Of a DNA stretch of 64,000 nucleotides, positions 34,830 through 49,394 are shown piece by piece. The position numbers were made by a program, and so were the translations under genes. How positions within the stretch are numbered: the stretch's first letter is position 1; each line of letters starts with the position of its first letter. Source of the DNA: Tillus elongatus (Eukaryota; Arthropoda; Insecta; Coleoptera; Cleridae); the NCBI GenBank assembly GCA_964006375.1, contig OZ023269.1, positions 7,200,426 through 7,264,425 on the forward strand. The letters are read 5' to 3'. A model generated the notes under the pieces. That model was not told where the DNA came from. It made no database searches and saw only the letters and a program-made list of their open reading frames with translations.

Positions 34830-36330
34830 TAAACGCAACCCTTCGATGACACAAGGTTACAACCCTCTTAGTAAACAATAGAAGTAACCTATTATAATAA
34901 CAACAATCGACTAACGGTCACATAATATAATTACATAGCTCAACAATCAATCACCAGTCGATATATTACTTAGCAGTTGTGTTATCTACTTAAGAGTAAT
35001 CATGCAAAAGGCAAAAGGTTTATTACTCGTCAGAATGATGGCGAAGCCTTAATGTACGGGCGTAATGAGTCAGGCGAGCGGGTGCCAAATGTGTCCAGTA
35101 ACAATATCACTAACCTGTACTTAAAAATATACCTGAACACACCATTGTTTATCTAAAGCACAACCTAACATATATACGAGGGGCATTCAATAATTAGTTC
35201 ATTAATCAATTACCAATTACACGCTCCACTGAGCGACTCAACATCAATGACTATTTATACTCAAAGCCTCTTTGAGCAAGCTAACTTTAAGAGCAGTTTC
35301 GACATAACGCTCCACTGAGCAACTTCAACATAAACATCAGTTCCTACCCAATGCTCCACTGAGCAACATTATAAACTCTTAACAACGCACATCAGTGCCT
35401 CAGAACTGCTTCTCAACAATGTCTCTAAGTGCTCAAATCATAGATTCTCAAACAATAATTACTCAGACAATAATTACTCAAACAATATTTACTCATATAA
35501 TAGTTTCTCAGACAATATCTAAACAATAGTCAGTCAGACAGTAATCAAAACAATAGTTACTCAGATAATATTTAGACAATAGTTACTAAGATAATAATTA
35601 GACAATAGTTCAACCTGTGTGTTTAGTTGTGTGCTGTACCCGGCACCGGGTCCGCGCCGGCTTCCAGGAGTGCAATGAGGCAGCAATTGCCTCACCTAGA
35701 GTGCTCGCCTACAGCCAGAGTCAAATACTGAGAGGTGCAATGGGCACAAAGGGCCCGGCCAAACAATGTGCCCCTCCCCAATATCCACTCCTACACTGGT
35801 CCTGACTGTGCAATGAGACAACGATGCCTCGGTCTAGCCACCAGATCGGCTCTCAAACGCAACCACTGAGTTGCCTCCGTGAATACTGAGAACTGCAATG
35901 GACAAAACGTTGAAGCTACGCTATATCCCTCTCCAATATCCACGCCTACACTGGTCCTGGCTGTGCAATGAGGCAACGACCTCAGCCTAGCTACCATTTC
36001 AGCAAATACAACGCCTACACTGGTCCTGACTGTGCAATGAGGAAACGACCTCAGTCTAGCTACCATTTCGGCTATCAATGCAACAACCGTGGTGCTGTTA
36101 CGTAACCTGGGTCTAAGCCCAACGCCCACCAGCATGATACCCTACTGGGTGAACAAACAGCGAAAGTGTCCCGCACACCTTTCAAACTATCATCACTTTA
36201 CTTACAAACAGACTTTACTTTATTTGCTTACTGCAAACTGACATACTCAACAATTTATTAACTTATTAATATTGGCCTAACCTCGTATAAATTACAAACT
36301 CAATTTCAGCTTAGCTAATTATCAAATTAT
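34830..36330 (+). repeat. 1.5-kb repeat with internal tandem segments; inverted copy at 54830-58730
   Basis: It has runs of CTCAGACAATA-type repeats (35450-35610), CGCTCCACTGAGC blocks (35220-35360) and two or three tandem units carrying TACACTGGTCCTG and GCAATGAGGCAACGAC (35640-36070). It is markedly richer in G+C than its surroundings. No coding function recognised. Confidence 0.6.
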
Positions 36331-36610
36331 TTCATAAAGCCCCTTTATTTGAATAAGATAATTACTTCTCAATTTATAACTTATCTTCGTATAAATAATA
36401 AACTGACTTTGAACTCCAGCTACAATTTATTTTCATATAAACTAGTTATTAAAATGATATTGCTAAAACCACCCTGAATCATATACCTATTGAAATTGAT
36501 GCCTGTTTTCATTAAAAAAGACATAGTTGCCATTAAAAATATTCTTTTATGAAAATTCACTACTATAATGCACTGGCTGCGTCCAGACTTCTGAAATATC
36601 AAGTGATGGA

Positions 36611-36870
36611 ATGTTGAAAGAATGTATTTTCCAAAACGGGGATCAGTTTTGGATTAAAAGAGTGCGAGAATACCCTGAACTGGCAAACAGACCTCTTGAA
36701 TGTTTTGTTCCATTTGTAACATTATATTTGTGTGAGTTAAGTTTCTCATCAATGACTGTTATTAAAACGAAAGTGAGAAATCGCCTGGAATTCGAAAATG
36801 ATTGTCTGTGTGTCAAATACAGAAGTTAAGTTCGAAAAGCTATTGGCAACCCACATATTGTGAATCACTG
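36611..36870 (+). pseudogene. hAT (ZBED-type) transposase end and terminal repeat
   Basis: A 72-codon frame reads F-V-P-F-V-T-L-Y-L-C-E-L-S-F-S-S-M-T-V-I-K-T-K-V-R-N-R-L, the hAT C-terminal signature. TTGTGAATCACTG at 36858-36870 is a typical hAT terminus. Confidence 0.65.
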
Positions 36871-36889
36871 GTTTAAATGATTTATCACT

Positions 36890-36926
36890 CTGATGACGCT
36901 AATGTTGTTATCGAAATGATCGTCAG
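36890..36926 (+). ncRNA. diverged hammerhead-like motif, PLE family A
   Basis: CTGATGA at 36890-36896, a damaged helix II, GAAAT, GATCGTC and AGG. Downstream PLE-terminal sequence continues to about 37017. Confidence 0.35.
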
Positions 36927-37179
36927 GCCTGGAAAATGTGTTGTGAGGAATTGGGATCTGCAAAGTATACTTATTAGTACTCAAGTAGTGTTTTAATCTT
37001 CAGTTAGTTCAAAAACAACCTTAAACTCTTTGACGGGACAGTTCTCAGTTACACAAGTACCGTTACGAAAGTACTTGACGTAATAAAGCTCAACCACTAG
37101 ACTAATAACCCTGTTAACGGTCCAGGTAGACGAAATGCTATAAATTACGATGAACTGTCAGATATTTCTCAGCCTAGGG

Positions 37180-37415
37180 TTAAACACCTTAGAGACGATC
37201 GCCAGCAAGACTTGGGGAGTATTGAGGTTATGTGACCGGGAAGAAAGATAAAAAACTTAATAAAAAAAGAGATGATAGTCGGACGGAACCAGATCTGGTG
37301 GATATGAGGGGTATTTAAGCACTTCTAACCCTAAGTAGCTAATGGTTTCCATGGCAACATGTGACCGGGGCACTGTTTTGCAAAAACAAAACACATTTGG
37401 ACAGCTCTCTCCGCT
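37180..37415 (-). pseudogene. mariner (Mos1/SETMAR-like) transposase fragment
   Basis: The minus strand reads R-S-H-V-A-M-E-T-I-S-Y-L-G-L-E-V-L-K-Y-P, then P-P-D-L-V-P-S-D-Y-H-L-F, the second and third catalytic blocks of classic DD34D mariners. Both sides decay quickly. Confidence 0.75.
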
Positions 37416-38589
37416 TATTTCCCAATTTTTCTCTCGACATTAAGGTCGACTAATAATTTCTAGTTATTGTTGTACCATCATCCAGAGACTCTGAAAATAC
37501 TGCTAATATTTTTTACCTGAAAAAACTTTTGATTTGCTTCAAAATTCTTTATATGTTTTAAAGGGTTACATTAAAATCTTGGGTGAAAAATCTCAAGCGC
37601 ATCATGCAACAATTTTTGCTTTAAGTTTAAGGCAAATAATTTCAAGAATGGTTACTCTTACAAAAAACACTTCTTTCATTAAAATTGTTCTGGTCAGGCT
37701 CAGTTACTTTAAATCGATGACTTACTTCTGTAGTGATAGCATTTCTGTAGTCTTTTTGTGTAAAATTTGACCCTTGTAAGTTTTCAGGAAACAGGCAATG
37801 ACCACTCGCTGTTTTATAACTGTATATGATTTTATTACACAACCATAAAAAATAACTAATTGGCCGTATATCGAGACAATAACCTTAAACGAGACATGAA
37901 GTAATCATCACATAATTAAACAAATGAAAAACACACTTCAGCGACTACATTAAAATTAATTTATTCGTTAACCCAGATGTTCCGAACCAATGAATAAAAA
38001 AGTAAAAACAATGCATATGTAACCTGCAAAAATTTCATTGAAATTAAGTTTGTGGATTGGATATTGTCTTTATTAGACTAATAAGCCCAATATTTACCTA
38101 AATAATAGTATTTGTCTGTTAACCTATTTATACAAGGGCACAACACAAACATCCGTCGCTTATTCCATCTAAGTTCTAACCACCCTTTTTCACTGACACA
38201 GGGTTGTCAAATCAAAAAATTTTCTCTGCGCTACAAGTTGCAATTAATTTAAATTTCACCCAAAAATAACTTGATTTAAGTGACTACTTGATGGGGTTAG
38301 TATGAAATCTGCGAGTTAAAATGTTCTTTAGTTTTAAATTATCATATAAAAATAAATCTCTAAAGAATGTTTAAACGTTTATGTTAAATAACTTTGTGCG
38401 AAAGTTCACCATCTTGCTGAAAGTATAGCCAATTAATTGCACGTGAAAAATATAAATAATCTAAACTTTAAAATAAAGTGGCTAGAACAAACATTTGTTC
38501 CCCGTTGAAAAAAGCGCTTGCCCGTTAAACATTTTGCTCATGAAGTACTATCCTATACATAATATTTACGACGGATATTACTATTATTT
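37416..38589. other. no feature recognised
   Basis: Intronic AT-rich sequence; the 78-codon frame at 37534 has no recognisable similarity. Confidence 0.3.
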
Positions 38590-38846
38590 TGTTAATTTTT
38601 AGTGAATTTTCTTTAAAAAAAAATTCGCAAATGAGGAGATCCAGACTTTTGAATTTTGAAAAAATTTCTTCAAATGAGCGCTATTTAGGCCTGCTAGAAC
38701 ACATATCCGGTATCAGTTTCAATGAGTGAATTTTCGTAGAAAAAAATCACTAATGGGGAGATCCCGACTTTTGAATTTTCAAAAAATTTTTGTAAATGAG
38801 CGCGAACTAGGACCCCTAGAACCCATATCCGAGGTAGGTTTCAATT

Positions 38847-38945
<99 letters not shown>

Positions 38946-39110
38946 ACACCGATAACTCAAAAAATAATGGGCCCATTTTGATAAATTTTGGCACGTACAT
39001 TCCTTTTGTAAATGGCTTGGATAGGTTCGTTAGTCAGGAAAATCGGACAAGGTTTTCCGGGAAAATTTTGAGTTTTCATTCAAAAATAATTTTTAAGTCT
39101 TTACATTAAT
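38590..39110 (+). repeat. TA-core repeat element with duplicated left arm
   Basis: Two tandem left arms (38590-38725 and 38726-38850), then (TA)n and the right arm to 39100. Confidence 0.65.
38851..38940. repeat. (TA)n microsatellite
   Basis: About 80 bp plus GTATGTATGTAT, inside a TA-core element. Confidence 0.95.
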
Positions 39111-39714
39111 TTACATTATGTCCCACTCAATGTGTGATTTTAAAAACATTTAAGAAATTAATTTGGCAGAGGTAAATGATATTAATTCAAAGAAGATGTA
39201 ACAATTGTCTCGCATAGATTCAATGGTTATTCTGGTATCAAATATTATATTTCGAATGATTTAGTAAATTGACTGCATTATTTCTGATAAATATATTCAC
39301 CGCAAAATTTATGATTTGGCTATTCGAAAACTCTTGATTATTTTAGTAAAACTCGTTAATGGACATTTATAGCATAACCGAAAATAGTATTTGCTATTTA
39401 TTTAAATGAATTATGATATTTATAGCTGTTGTTATGCAAATGCTATTGTTAATTCTGGGATAGCTGAGAAATTTTATTTTATTCAGTAAAACTATAATCC
39501 AATTAATACTTATATCGTATTAGTACGTTTTGGTGTTATTTGAAAAATGGCTATTTAAAATATTTTTCAATGACATGTAAGCTAACATTGCAATTTTCAA
39601 ATAAAGCTTTAAGTTGATAACTCCACATAACCTCAATTATCTATTCATTTACCATAATTACTAGGTTATTAAAATATTAGTAAAACAAATAAATGTAAGA
39701 CAAATATCATATTA

Positions 39715-39960
39715 TTATTATGACTTTAGTCTGAAGGGCTTTCACAGTTTCTCAAACGGGAACATTAGCTCATCCCAGGTATCTCAGATACCCAAGAGAT
39801 TAAGCTTAGATGGAGCCTTTTCCAAGTTATGAGGGCCTGAACGACAACGCGACACATGTGGAATTTTGCAAGTATTACCTCTTTCAGCATAACCTTCTAT
39901 AGGTGCTCTCCAAGTCTCAGGTTCCTAATGTTCTCTTGAAGATCTTTAAGAATCACACCA
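39715..39960 (-). mobile_element. 3' end fragment of the non-LTR element seen at 62805
   Basis: Shares CAACGCGACACAT, GCATAACCTT and CACACCAGTTGAC blocks with 62805-63070 and is followed by an ATT-rich microsatellite to 40015. Confidence 0.6.
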
Positions 39961-40149
39961 GTTGACTACATGACTATCGTGATCATTATAATTATTATTA
40001 TCATCATTATTATTAAAAGACACAATGTCGCTTTTTCAGGTAAAATATTATGAACTTTGGACCCATATCTAAGGTCCATTTCAATCTCTACCTAAATTTT
40101 TTACAAAATGGGACCTCAATGATAATCTAAACCTAAATTTAAGGTGGAA

Positions 40150-40385
40150 TATGTATTTTATGCAGGACGGTCCGCCACGACTCTTCTATATTCAAGGGCA
40201 AAATTACTTAGTTGAAAGGTATACCCAAAATTGATAGGTCGTGGCAGCCGAATACCTTGACCACCTCATAGCCAGGACTTTAACTCACTAGACTTTTTTT
40301 TTCTTAGGGTTACCTTAAAACAGTTCTCAACAGTGACATAATAAACATCCGCGAATAAGTATGAAATTATTAATACGTTCTAGAA
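40150..40385 (+). pseudogene. mariner-type transposase fragment
   Basis: The plus strand reads Y-F-M-Q-D-G-P-P-R, then Y-L-V-E-R-Y-T-Q-N, a break, G-R-G-S-R-I-P, and S-Q-D-F-N-S-L-D-F-F-F-L-G. These are the last two DDE blocks of a DUF4817-type mariner, with stops at W-to-stop positions. Confidence 0.65.
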
Positions 40386-41074
40386 ATACTCAATTCTATG
40401 AAATTTAATTTGTATATTTTAGTAAGCAATTGCATTTTGATGATGACAAAATAAAATATAATGCAAACTTTAGAGAATACGCTATTAGTCTTAATCAGAA
40501 CTACTTTTTAATAGTATTATATATTATAGCGGGAAACGAGGCTTTATGGTGATTTGATCTAAAGTGAATCCGTTACAAAAATCAGTTACACAGAACATAA
40601 AATACATAGGTACCTGTAAAAAATTAAAATTTATGCACCAGTTATTAAAATGATTATTAAACCTATTACTATAAAATATATGTATTCAAGTGGTTAACTT
40701 AATGAGAGTATTACTTATGTTTCTCTAAATACCTTATTATATATTTTCACACCTTTTATTGTTACAGCTTTAGATTCAAGCTTATTTTACTAATATATGA
40801 ACAATTTAATATCTACTTCAGAACACGTTTTTTTTTCTCTCTTAGGGCTCGTTCCCGTCTTTTCCGCCCCGATAGCACCGCAGCCTTTGGCTTATTGTAC
40901 ATTCCCTTTGTCTTTTCTACTCCACCCATTCCAAAATCACTGTGCCTTGAACTAGTCTGCACAGCGATTGGTAGGGTGAAGTTCTATTTTTCTCTTGTCT
41001 CCGTTCTAGACTGACCGTAGGTCAGTTGTCATCACACCAATTGGCAGGGTGAAGTTTTATATTGCTCTGTCTCC

Positions 41075-41850
41075 GGTCTATCTATCTATCAGGATCTGCT
41101 TGTTGGTGTAGCCCCTCCTCTTGTGCTCCCGCACACAGTGTAGGATGGCGTAAATCTCGGCCTAAAAGACCGTTGCATGGGCTCCGACGGAAATACTATG
41201 AATTACCCTCGGTCCTTCCGAATAAACACCTGCCCCCGTCCCACGCTCCCTGCCGGATTCGTCCGTGAACCAGACGAGAACGTTCCGTGCTAAGCCCGGC
41301 GTCTCCTCCTGACATGCCTCGCGGGCGGGTATTTCCACTATAACTTGTTTTCCCTGCAGATTCGCGGGCGCGCGAAGTCTGACCTCATTTCAAGCATGGG
41401 CTCCTTCACAATCTCCTGAATTTTGAAGTGGCCCACGCAGCCTGGGCTGATATTTGCAGGTTAGTCTGTATATTTTTAGCCTGGCCTTCCCCATGATAAC
41501 TAAGTGTGAAGGGGATAGATCCAGCAACACCCCCATGGCCGCTATTGGGGTTGAAGTGATGGCCTCTGTGATGCCCAGGCAAGCCATCCTTTGGATCTTG
41601 ACTAGTTTTTGTTTGGCACTGGATTGTGTCACCTTAGGCCACCAAACCAGTGCCGTGTATGTTAACTATGGTCTGACCACCCTTGTGTACAGCTAGTGGG
41701 CCATAGTAGGTCTTAGTCCCCACGTTTTTCCATATAGCCGCCTAGTGACGGCTAGGGTCATAACTGCCTTACGCAGTATTTTTCAACGTGACCCTTCCAG
41801 GTTAGCTTAGAGTCCAATACTACCCCAAGATATTTTACCTCCCTGGCCAT
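41075..41850 (-). pseudogene. non-LTR retrotransposon RT/RNase H remnant
   Basis: Minus-strand pieces: R-E-V-K-Y-L-G-V-V-L-D-S-K-L-T-W-K-G-H (~41840), an 80-codon frame with M-A-C-L-G-I-T-E-A (41390-41632), then V-W-F-T-D-E-S-G, G-T-G-A-G-V-Y and A-E-I-Y-A-I-L of RNase H near 41280-41110. Frame changes and stops break it. Typical of R1/Jockey-group elements with RNase H. Confidence 0.75.
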
Positions 41851-42970
41851 TGGGATGTTTCGTGTATATTTTTCTGATGAATGTTAAAATTTAGCGAGTA
41901 TAGATGGGTTTTTAAATTCAAAATAAATACATTTAAAAAAATCGGGGGTATCTTTTTTGTTCATTCCAGAATTGTGGGTTTTATGAACCACAAACTACGT
42001 ATGTATTTTTATGTTTGAATAAACTACAATTATTATATAATAATGCAATAAAAACGATGCTTACCTCTACATTTTTCAAAGAGATGCAAAAAATTCCAGT
42101 TAGAAACTGCTGCATTTCATTAAAAAGTTGCGGTTATATTGATTGTGTATTATTGATTCGAATTACAAGATATAACTTTAAACTTCATATGTTATTTACT
42201 TTTTCACCAGAAACGTTTTAAAATATTTGTTTTTAGACTTTCCTTAATTATTTGACTAACCAATTTTTATGGAAATCCATTCTTACCAAATTTCACCACC
42301 ATAATACATTTGCCGGGTCCGGTCGCAAACATGTCACTGATAAAGTCAATGTAATTTAACTCTTTACAAAATTGGTTATTTCGCAAAAATGTGAAAAAGA
42401 AAAGGAAGATTCTTGTTGCGAAGCATTGGTATACGAAGAGAAATATAAGACAGTGAGGGTTTTGGGTACAATTTAAGATGGGAAAAGGAGAAAGACAAAT
42501 CTAAAGTCAAGAAATTTGATATATCAAAATTTTAAGTATTATAATTCAGAGATATCTGTTAGAACTTTTAAGAACGATGTTTTTCTAAATTATCTCTTAA
42601 TATTAAAAGTTGAAGATCGTGAGTGGTATTGACATGATGTATAATTGTTGTAAATAAAAGCAATATTATTGTTATTATTATTATTGTTATTGTTATTACT
42701 TTATTCAAGCGGTATAAGTTTCCAGTATAACATGCTAAATATTAACTTATTTATGAATTATTACATTGAGAAACTTTCTGAGTATTGACTTCACAGCTAA
42801 TTCTCGTTGCATAAGCTCGACATATAGGACAACGATAGTATCGAATTTTGCATCTAATTTTCTGCGTATCTGCTTTGAAATTCTTGATATAAGTTTGCAT
42901 AATTTTGAATAATATCTCGTTGAATACACTGTGTGATGAAATTTAATGAAGCATGTTATTTCCTTTGCAG

Positions 42971-43267
42971 TTGGGGAACGAGATGCTAAAGGAGAAGGCA
43001 AAACGATGGTAAGGACGTCGAGAAAGGCACTAGTCAGGAAACATAGCAAACTTAGTCAGAAGAACAGGCAGACTCAGACTCAGACAGACTCCCCTAACAG
43101 ATATTGTAGTTGTTCAACAAAGCTCTGCAATTGTTGCAGGGAGTTCAACATACCTGTTGTTGCTCTACAAGGTCCTGGATGCGCTTCGCTTCAATATTTG
43201 AAAGGAGACAGGCTTGCAATTTCAATGAGTTTTGGAGATAGGGTGCTCACAAACACCACCATATCTG
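42971..43267 (+). CDS. DUF4773 gene, exon 2
   Basis: The acceptor TTTCCTTTGCAG ends at 42970 and the donor G|GTTAGT follows 43267; both junctions are phase 1. It codes residues 25-124. A basic Lys/Arg/Gln stretch is followed by the start of a cysteine-rich secreted domain: C70, C72, C77, C79, C80 in a C-x-C-x4-C-x-C-C pattern, then G-P-G-C95 and Y-L-K-G-D-R-L-A-I-S. This matches the arthropod DUF4773 family, whose molecular function is unknown. The ORF would also begin at an in-frame ATG in the intron, but that start lacks a signal peptide. Confidence 0.82.
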
Positions 43268-44280
43268 GTTAGTTGATAATTAATAATGTTTATCAAATAT
43301 AAAGGTATCTAACATTTGGGAAACTAGTTTCAGATCTAAATAAAGTAAAACAGTCAAACTAACTTTACTCCAAAATGGTGCTGAAGTTAGTCTATCATTA
43401 AATTTAAGCCCTAAAACATCAATGAACGTAATATAATATACAGTGTGCAATAAACAGCCAAATGGAATACATACAGTATCTCAATCATTGTGCATATTTA
43501 TAAAAATCCCGAAACACGTTAATTTTGGATTAAAAAAATCACATCCTGCAACGTGAACAACCCCCTTCGAGTAACAGTTGCAACCCGAGATTTTTAAGTA
43601 AAAAGTGGGAGCTTCTGATACCTCAATTGAAATATCTCTTCATTCTCTGTTAAAAAATTGTATTGTTTTAAATTTATTTAAAAAATTAAGAGCAAAAAAA
43701 TTAATTCAGCTGATTGTCGAACTTCGTTACAATACAAAAAAAATCCATTATTGATATATGAAACCTTTCACATCACCAATATTTTCGTTTAAAAATCTAA
43801 ACGCAAAGTGTATAACGTGCGATTTTTAGAATATACACCCCAGTTTTCTGATTTTTATATTTTCCAATAGTTTCACATAATTCTCGCTTCCCTGATTGCC
43901 TAGACATTTTTTTGCTTACATCCATCCATAAATACGTTTTGGACTTTGCCTTTAGTGAATAAAATTATCTCTTCGGGCGTCCCTGACTTGATCAAGGCCC
44001 GTAGATCAAGCCCTGTTGTAATGTCCCATTCGACTTTTACCTTTGACAATTTTGGGAAAAGCATAGGAAGGTACTCAAAACTGATAGGATTCATATCAAG
44101 TGCTTTTCTAAACTCTTAATTCCCCTACAGGTTTGTACTTTACATTTCTCAAGCCGGGAAAAAGTGTTTTATACGATAATGCTGCGCTGTAGCTCAATTC
44201 ACCTATCACTTTATAAAGCTCACTTTTGTTAAACAGCTACTTTCTTTTAGTCTAATAATATTTATTTTATTGTTATTTAG
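43268..44280 (+). other. intron 2 of the DUF4773 gene
   Basis: 1,013 bp, GTTAGT to TATTTAG. No clear repeat; a 65-codon minus-strand frame at 43900-44094 is not recognised. Confidence 0.65.
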
Positions 44281-45866
44281 GTAAAAGACCAGAACCAGTG
44301 TGTATGCCATTACCTGGAGGAGTTTCCAAGTTTTGCGGACGTGTATATAATATAGGAAGAAAAGGGGATGACTTCAAAGCTTGTCTTGGTCTTGAACTCA
44401 GAGCTCTACAAGAAGTTGAAGCTGCTTTAAGAGTCTCTTGTTTCCGTTTCGGGCCTCGAGGATTAAAAGTTGATCCTGCTCAACCTTTACCCGTAGTAGA
44501 AGATGCTGAAGATGAAAACGACGAAGACGAGGATGATGACGAGGACGAGGACGACGATTTTGGTTTCGCATTCGGAGACGATGATGACGATGACGACGAA
44601 GAGGAGGGGGATGACGTCGAGGATGACGAGGATAATGACATTGATACTGGAGACTACACAAGCTTTAGCGTGTTCGACGACGATTTTATTGATGATTACT
44701 TCCAGTCAGAAGACAGTAGCCCAAGCGGTAATAAGAAAAAAACGACAAAAAAACCTACAACAACATCAACAACTAAAGCTCCTTTAAGAAAAGTTACAAG
44801 AAAACCTGTGAGTCTCCAGCGTAAACCTGATAGAACTAAGGCAACATCAAAGCCACCAGTATCCAACAAAGTTAAAGCCCAGAAACTCAAAGCATCGACA
44901 ACAATTAAACCTACCAGGAAACCAGTCCAGAAGCGTCCAACCACTGCAAAACCAAAAGCTACTAAGGCACCAGAAAACAATGCTGTGAACGAAATCAATT
45001 CAGTCATCCCCGATGAAAAACTTTCTTCGCCAACACATGAATCAATTGCAGCAGTGACTGCAATGTTACAGCAAACTTCAGAATCGTCAAATTCAGACAA
45101 TAAAACTCCAGACATATTCCCCGCTCCAGTAAGAATAACAAGCGCACCGATACAAGCTATACATCCTGAAGAAACTGCAGAGCATCTGTCGGAACCAATC
45201 GTAACGCTAGAACAAACAACTAAACAAGGTGTAGCTACTACAGATTTAGAAACCAAGCTTGAAACGGTAACTTCAACAGATAAATTAGAAACAACCACCG
45301 TATATCTTCAAAATGAAGATGACGATAAAGATGAAGCACCTCAAACAAACTACATATTAAAGGAAAACGAGGAAGACGAAGACGAAGATTCTGACGAAGA
45401 TCCATTTTCTGAAGTCGTGGAAGAAGTGTTAGAGGAAGAAGTTGAAGACAGTACAGAAAAAGAAGATAAAGAAGACAAAGATAAAATAAAGAACGATAAA
45501 TTCTTGCCCTTGCCTATTAACAATCAAACAAAAAAAGAATCTAAAGATGTATTTGATGAGATTGTTGACGGAATGTTGGATACAGTCGTAGGCGATGACG
45601 AATCGACTGACAAAAATACTTCTACACAAGCTTCAAAAGAAGATGATGATGATGACGACGAAGATGACGATGAGGATGAAGATGACGAATTAGTTGCGGA
45701 TGATGACGATGACGATGAGGAGGAAGGCGATAATAATAAAGAAACTGAAGATGACACTGAAGATGAAGATGAAGCAAGAAAATCTGATACAGCATCTGTA
45801 AATGTCAAAAGATTTGGCAGAGGTAGGCAAAGCCGCGATATGTGGTTAGATAGGCTTCATTGGTAA
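44281..45866 (+). CDS. DUF4773 gene, exon 3 (domain end and acidic tail)
   Basis: Codes residues 125-651, ending H-W and TAA at 45864-45866. Residues 125-180 finish the DUF4773 domain (P-E-P-V-C131, C142, C158, C177). Next are a run of about 60 mostly Asp/Glu residues, a Thr/Lys/Pro-rich block with repeated T-K-K-P/A-K-P units that may be O-glycosylated, a mixed region, and a second Asp/Glu-rich region from about residue 470. The C-terminus is basic (V-K-R-F-G-R-G-R-Q). K-R there could be a proprotein cleavage site. The tail is far longer than the domain and its function is unknown. With exons 1-2 the protein is 651 residues, probably secreted. Confidence 0.87.
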
Positions 45867-46795
45867 AGAACTGAATCCAAAAAGAACTGATATACGATAT
45901 GATTATATTTATTTAATTATTTATTTAATTTATTACTTGTAAATATTATGAACACTTTTATTACATACCACTTAAGTTTTTTACATTTTACAGCTCAGGA
46001 ATGTATGATAATGGAGAAAAATTAAATTCATTAAAAAATACAGGGGGTTTGTTTTCATCTTTTAACTAATTAAAAAAACATTTATAAGATAATATTGTGA
46101 GCAGCAAAGGCACTAGATTATTTGAAATGTGTGAAAAAAAAAAGACTTTATATCAAAAATTAGGTCTAGTACAATAAATTATACTTGAATTTTTAATTTT
46201 CTTCTTGTTAGCAAATTATCGTAGACAAAATTCGATAAACGTTTCAGTTTTTTTAAGAAAATTTTGGATTTCATTTCGAAAAATTCTTGCATTTCCGAAA
46301 ATAACAAAGCTATGGCAATTAAATTTAGTACGCAGGTCTCGATTATAAAAGTATACAAAATACCAAAATTTAGATCTTAAGTTAAAAGCAAGAAAGTTAT
46401 AAGCATTTAATGAAAAACATTTTGGGTGCCACTGTCATAAGAGGACATGCGATTAAAATATTGTGGGCGATAAATAAAATCTATTAAATATTACAGACAA
46501 CGATGTTTGTCAAAAAATCACTGGACATGTTTGCAGGACAACACTGGTGGAACGATAAAAATACTTTTATAGCATATATGTGGTTTTCTGTCATATTTAA
46601 TACATACCAAAATTTTAAATAATTTCTAAAATATTTTTGGAAATTTAAAAATAACGATTTTTCTAAACAACTTCAACACCCTATTTAAGCCGTTGCGGAA
46701 TATGTTCATATAAACTTTTAAAGAAACATTCTGTATATCTAAGTCAATGTATAGGCTTAGGATGAAGTGTGAAACCAAGCAAATAACTCAAAAAG
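45867..46795. other. 3' flank of the DUF4773 gene and repeat sequence
   Basis: Probable 3'UTR. AATAAA at about 46173 is the first good poly(A) signal, ~305 bases after the stop. From ~46200 a repeat related to 32960-33190 begins. Confidence 0.4.
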
Positions 46796-47111
46796 TCTGG
46801 ACGCAGCAAGTGCGTGATGGTAGTGAATTTTCATAAAAATGTTTTTAATAGCAAATATGTCTTTTCTTTTAACGAAAGCAGGCATGAAATTTGGTTGCCA
46901 GTATAACCCATATAGTAGAAATAATTAACCATATTTCATCAAAGTAACTTTGTTCTTTGAAAATGTAAAATATTTTTCGAAAATAAACTCAAAATGTTCC
47001 AGAAAAAACTGGTTCCTGGCCAACAAACGTTAACCTAATAGCAAGTTAAGCTATTGAAATTTGAAACATGTAATGAAAATTCGCTACCATAACGCACTTG
47101 CTGCGTCCTGA
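46796..47111 (-). mobile_element. ~315-bp TIR element (GACGCAGC family)
   Basis: Inverted ends TCTGGACGCAGCAAGTGCG and CGCACTTGCTGCGTCC; interior as in the other copies. Confidence 0.75.
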
Positions 47112-47199
47112 GTTTCTTCTCTTACAAACATGCATTATATTTTGATGGAAAATGCAAAAATGTAATAATATAAGGTGTTCGATTAAAAAAAAAGTTTTT

Positions 47200-49210
<2,011 letters not shown>

Positions 49211-49394
49211 AAACGAAAACCGTCTGACCGGATGTACCATCAACTTTATTTATTTAAATAGAAGACTTGTATATTTTCGAATTCGTTCATACTGGGTTTA
49301 TTATCAGTCTCTGAAAACACGTGACAGGTAAAGCGCTACACATTTATTAAACAATTAATTTTATTTGTTGTAAATTAACAACAAATTGAGAATA

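Larger units (their letters stand above)
31998..42970 (+). other. intron 1 of the DUF4773 gene
   Basis: 10,973 bp, GTGAGT to TTTGCAG. It is filled by a SINE, a tRNA-Ser-like repeat, two (TA)n tracts, hAT and mariner fragments and LINE pieces, all listed separately. No other exon in frame was seen. Confidence 0.6.

Noticed and set aside
35617..36135. ORFs in the GC-richer repeat (35617-35805 and 35791-36135)
   Set aside because: They follow tandem repeat units and are not shared as protein by the inverted copy at 55215-55415.
43900..44094. 65-codon minus-strand ORF in intron 2
   Set aside because: No recognisable similarity and antisense to the host gene; may be a small transposon remnant.
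44398..45808. Antisense and out-of-frame ORFs over the acidic tail of the DUF4773 exon
   Set aside because: Low-complexity GA-rich codons leave other frames open (poly-Ser, poly-Arg). The sense frame has the domain, correct splice phase and stop.
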